8,747 nucleotides of DNA from Hyphomonadaceae bacterium UBA1001 (GTDB lineage Bacteria > Pseudomonadota > Alphaproteobacteria > Caulobacterales > Aquidulcibacteraceae), in assembly GCA_002291875.1 (NCBI GenBank), contig DBAV01000129.1, positions 2,043 to 10,789 of the forward strand, written 5' to 3'. Below the pieces are notes generated by a model, which searched no databases, was not told the DNA's origin, and worked only from the letters and a program-made list of their open reading frames with translations. Shown piece after piece: positions 6,627 to 8,747 of this stretch; the stretch's first letter is position 1, and every line of letters begins with the position of its first letter. The position numbers were made by a program, and so were the translations under genes.

Positions 6627-6657
6627 CCGCAGTCGAGCGACCTGCAGGGCGTAGCCG

Positions 6658-6708
6658 ACCCGGAATGTCCGGCATTTTCCGACGGTCGGCGCGCGCTGTC
6701 CCTACTGA
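6658..6708 (+). pseudogene. 3'-end remnant of a second-type vapC
   Basis: Sixteen codons plus stop read TRNVRHFPTVGARCPY, lining up without gaps with TRNVRHFPSISARSPY at the C-terminus of the intact toxin at 7325-7690. The TAC TGA end lies against an M28 peptidase 3' end exactly as in the intact locus. Upstream of 6658 the similarity stops, replaced by DNA following the first TA pair. It is what is left of an allele or paralogue of the downstream toxin. The nucleotide match is weaker than that of the neighbouring fragments, so the two vapC alleles had already diverged. Confidence 0.85.
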
Positions 6709-6828
6709 CCCGCCGGGGCCCCGTGCGAAAGTCGATGTCGGTCCAGCCCGCCCACCACGCGATGATCGACCAGGCGACCACGTTCTGGCGGACGCTGTCG
6801 GGGGCACCATTGGCGGTGTCCGAGCCGC
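6702..6828 (-). pseudogene. 3'-end fragment of the M28 peptidase gene
   Basis: Copy of the end of the minus-strand peptidase gene at 7684 onward. Bases 6702-6803 match 7684-7786 with four substitutions and one missing base in the GGGGCCCC run, which shifts the frame so that DFRTG is followed by PRRVS instead of RPAGQ-stop. It then jumps to 7901-7925, a loss of 114 bp between two copies of TGTCGGGG (7779-7786 and 7893-7900). It stops at CCGC, where it joins the creA fragment. It has no start, no active site and cannot make a peptidase. Confidence 0.93.
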
Positions 6829-6999
6829 ACCATCGCCCTGCGCCGCATCGTCGATGTCCGAAACCGCACCATCGTCTATGTCGCCCACGGCCGCGAACTG
6901 GTGCAGGGCCGCGCCAAAATGGCGATGTCCACGGTGTTGCTGACCGAGCAGGAAGCGGCGGTTTCGCCGGCGCGCCCGGTCACGGCGCCTTCACCCTGA
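6825..6999 (+). pseudogene. 3'-end fragment of creA with a different C-terminus
   Basis: Bases 6825-6944 match creA 5706-5825 with two differences (SAKM becomes RAKM; a silent AAG to AAA). The frame remains open and ends in TEQEAAVSPARPVTAPSP-stop at 6997-6999, unlike the end of the complete creA. The fragment has no start, lipobox or first half. Its left border shares CCGC with both parents, a microhomology junction. Since it leads directly into the second TA pair, it probably represents the creA end originally beside that pair. Confidence 0.93.
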
Positions 7000-7025
7000 G
7001 GCAGAGCCGGTGTAGGATTGACGCC

Positions 7026-7322
7026 ATGGATGATCTCTGGCGCACCACCATCGATCTGGACGCCGAGCGGCTGGCGGCACTCGACCGCCGGGCTGCCGAC
7101 CTTGGCCTGTCACGGACCGAGGCATTGGAACGCACGTTGCAGGAGGCGCTGTCCGCTCCGCAAGCGCGCACCCCGACCCTGCTCGATGTGGTCAATGCGC
7201 CCGACTGGGTCCCGGTGGCAGGCTGGACGCCCGAGTGGCTCGATGCCTTGCGTCGCCGCGACACGCGCCATTGGCGGGCTCAGCGCCGCCGCCATCGGGC
7301 ACTTTCGCGGCTGCGCGGTTGA
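7026..7322 (+). CDS. VapB-like antitoxin of second TA pair (ribbon-helix-helix N-terminus)
   Basis: A 98-aa protein starting at ATG 7026, with AGGA eight bases ahead. Residues about 5-42 (RTTIDLDAERLAALDRRAAD, then LGLSRTEALERTLQEAL) have the strand-helix-helix pattern of RHH DNA-binding antitoxins. The rest contains Trp-rich and strongly basic stretches (PDWVPVAGWTPEWLDALRRR), presumably the toxin-binding part. It is immediately followed by a PIN toxin: the antitoxin TGA 7320-7322 overlaps a possible TTG start and precedes a GTG start by two bases. The 5' flank consists of the creA fragment, so its promoter must lie in or beyond that fragment. The RHH assignment is by pattern, and the TA role rests mostly on the neighbour. 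Confidence 0.82.
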   Translation: MDDLWRTTIDLDAERLAALDRRAADLGLSRTEALERTLQEALSAPQARTPTLLDVVNAPDWVPVAGWTPEWLDALRRRDTRHWRAQRRRHRALSRLRG

Positions 7323-7324
7323 GC

Positions 7325-7690
7325 GTGCTTCTCGACACAAGTATCCTGATCGATGTCCAGCGCCGGTATCCGCCCGCACTGACATGGCTGGATCGCGTAG
7401 GACGCACGCCCTTGCACATCAGTACCGTGACGATCACCGAGCTGGCACGTGGGGTGGACACGGTGGCCGGCGAGCGCGCGCTCGAGGCGCTTGTACAATC
7501 CCTGATCGTGATCTCGGTGGATGCAAAGATTGCCCGCACCGCGGCGGCGATCCTCCGGCGTCATGACAGGAGCCTGCGCGTGGGCCTGGCCGATGCGCTG
7601 ATCGGCGCGACAAGTGCGGTATCGCGCCTGCCGCTGATCACCCGCAATGTGCGCCATTTCCCTTCGATTTCGGCGCGCAGCCCCTACTGA
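7325..7690 (+). CDS. vapC: VapC-type PIN-domain RNase toxin, second TA pair
   Basis: A 121-aa PIN protein from GTG 7325 (a TTG at 7319 gives the equally plausible start MSVLLDTS and a four-base overlap with the antitoxin). Active-site residues visible: Asp4 in LLDTSILID, Glu39 in TVTITELARG, Asp90 in GLADALIGA; the fourth position is Asn in LITRNVRHF, common in this subgroup. Length is slightly short but normal for such toxins. Neither start has a clear ribosome site, so coupling with the antitoxin is expected. Its 3' end converges on and overlaps the M28 peptidase gene by seven bases (peptidase stop CTA at 7684-7686, toxin TGA at 7688-7690). A remnant of a homologous toxin end, in the same relation to a peptidase fragment, lies at 6658-6708. 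Confidence 0.9.
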   Translation: MLLDTSILIDVQRRYPPALTWLDRVGRTPLHISTVTITELARGVDTVAGERALEALVQSLIVISVDAKIARTAAAILRRHDRSLRVGLADALIGATSAVSRLPLITRNVRHFPSISARSPY

Positions 7691-8747
7691 CCCGCCGGGC
7701 GCCCCGTGCGGAAGTCGATGTCGGTCCAGCCCGCCCACCACGCGATGATCGACCAGGCGGCGACGTTCTGGCGCACGCTGTCGGGGCGCACCTGGTTGAA
7801 GGTGTCGTCCGGGGTGTGGTGGATGTCGAAATAGCGGTTGAGGTCGAGGCGCAGGTCGACGATCGGCACCCCCAGATTGCGCAGCGGCACGATGTCGGGG
7901 GCACCATTGGCGGTGTTCGAGCCGCGCATGATGCCCAGCGGTGCCAGCGAGCGGGCGATCGCGTCGCCCAGCGGGGCCGCCTCGGGGCCGAACCGCACGT
8001 CGAGCGCAAAAGCAAGGTCGGCACCCGCATCGCTCTCGGCCGCAAAGACATGACGCTCGATGCCGGCGGCCTGGGCCCTTCGGGCGTAGTCGGCCCCGCC
8101 GATCACGCCGACCTCTTCGGCGCCATACCAGATCACGCGGATGGTGCGCCGGGGCGGCCCGGCGACCGCGCGCGCGTTCAGCACCGCCGCCGTCACCATG
8201 CCGCAGCCTATGGCATCGTCCAGCGCGCCGGTCGACAGGTCCCAGCTGTCCAGATGGCAGCCCAGCACCACGATCTCGTCGGGGCGGTGGGTGCCGCGGA
8301 TTTCGGCGATCACATTGCCGGACACGGCGTTCTCGCGGAATTCGGTCTGCACGTCCATGCGCACGCGCTGGGGCCCGCGCTGCAGCAGGCGCGCCAACTG
8401 GTCGGCGTCGGCATTGGCCAGCACCATCGCCGGGATGGGGCTGCGGGCCTGACGCGCGCCCTGGCCGACATGGGCGTGGCGCGCGGAGGTGCCGGCCGAG
8501 CGCACCAGGCATCCCACCGCGCCGCGCTCGGCGGCCAGCGGCGCGCATTCGCGGCGCTTGGCGACCGCCTGGCCATAGCCCGCGCCGTCCTGCCGGCGCA
8601 CCATCACCTCATCGACGAAGGCGATGCGGCCCGTCAGCGATCCAGGGGGCGCCGCGCGCAGGGCCGCCAGGTCGGCAAAGCGCACCACCTCGGCCTCGAG
8701 GCCGCCGGGCGGGGTGGAGATCGAGCCGCCGATGGCGCGCGCCTCCA
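7684..8747 (-). CDS. M28 family metallopeptidase with PA domain, 5' end outside window
   Basis: Zinc aminopeptidase/carboxypeptidase-Q-like enzyme, 354 codons visible, start beyond the right edge (coding continues to base 8747, so GTG 8688 is not the start). The right-hand part is a PA domain (TPPGGLEAEVVRF; GRIAFVDEVM; RRQDGAGYGQAV; AAERGAVGCLVRSAGTSARH). The catalytic part follows: SGNVIAEIRG, the ligand motif CHLDSWDLSTGALDDAIG (His and bridging Asp), WYGAEEVGVIGG (general-base Glu and ligand Glu), FAAESDAGAD (ligand Asp) and DIHHTPDDTFNQV (ligand His), so all metal-binding positions are present. Such proteins are usually exported; the signal peptide would lie outside the window. It ends at TAG 7684-7686, inside the end of the convergent vapC. 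A broken copy of its 3' end is at 6702-6828. Confidence 0.93.
   Translation of the reverse strand, partial: EARAIGGSISTPPGGLEAEVVRFADLAALRAAPPGSLTGRIAFVDEVMVRRQDGAGYGQAVAKRRECAPLAAERGAVGCLVRSAGTSARHAHVGQGARQARSPIPAMVLANADADQLARLLQRGPQRVRMDVQTEFRENAVSGNVIAEIRGTHRPDEIVVLGCHLDSWDLSTGALDDAIGCGMVTAAVLNARAVAGPPRRTIRVIWYGAEEVGVIGGADYARRAQAAGIERHVFAAESDAGADLAFALDVRFGPEAAPLGDAIARSLAPLGIMRGSNTANGAPDIVPLRNLGVPIVDLRLDLNRYFDIHHTPDDTFNQVRPDSVRQNVAAWSIIAWWAGWTDIDFRTGRPAGQ

Noticed and set aside
6665..6943. Plus-strand 92-codon frame across the fragment zone
   Set aside because: It crosses the vapC, M28 and creA fragments out of their coding frames; no coherent protein.
6702..6999. Insertion sequence or integron cassette boundary
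   Set aside because: No transposase, integrase, terminal inverted repeats, target duplications or attC-like structure were seen; the content is explained by gene fragments.
7280..8548. 422-codon minus-strand frame overlapping the M28 gene
   Set aside because: It is an alternative frame of the M28 peptidase gene, rich in Arg/Ala/Pro; the true frame contains all catalytic motifs.

Overview
The window is GC-rich (by eye roughly two thirds G+C) and bacterial. A TypA C-terminal part, an aerobic-type cobaltochelatase CobS, a CreA-family lipoprotein and an M28 metallopeptidase, with GGGAGGG-type intergenic palindromes, point to an alphaproteobacterium, probably sphingomonad- or caulobacter-like. 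That placement is inference from protein flavour and cannot be settled from the sequence alone. No rRNA, tRNA, CRISPR array, transposase or integrase was seen.

Layout. 1-1683 is the 3' nine tenths of typA (+). 1684-1899 is an intergenic block of GGGAGGG palindromes. 1900-3669 (-) is a TPR-type gene that would be one long frame except for two in-frame TAG codons. 3670-3988 holds a probable promoter for that gene, a 91-bp near-perfect copy of an internal piece of typA, and a short hairpin. 3989-4969 (+) is cobS. 5039-5371 (+) looks like a collapsed vapBC remnant whose stop overlaps the start of creA (5368-5862, +). 5950-6626 (+) is an intact Phd-type antitoxin/PIN toxin pair. 6658-6999 is a graveyard of gene ends: a vapC 3' end, an M28 peptidase 3' end with a frameshift and a 114-bp deletion, and a creA 3' end. 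7026-7690 (+) is a second, unrelated vapBC pair that converges with and overlaps the M28 peptidase gene (7684 to window end, -).

Interpretation. Housekeeping genes (typA, cobS, creA, M28 peptidase) are interrupted by accessory genes (the TPR gene and three generations of vapBC), and the accessory segments are accompanied by partial copies of the neighbouring housekeeping genes. The order creA end / TA pair / vapC end + M28 end / creA end / TA pair / M28 gene is that of a tandem duplication of a creA-vapBC-M28 interval, in which the first copy's vapBC was replaced by a different TA pair. The typA fragment on the far side of the TPR gene is a similar scar. No recombinase gene is present to explain this; one-sided homologous recombination with microhomology joining of incoming DNA is a reasonable hypothesis. 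The two intact TA pairs are each translationally coupled and could function as independent RNase toxin/antitoxin modules; the other genes show no evident pathway link to one another.
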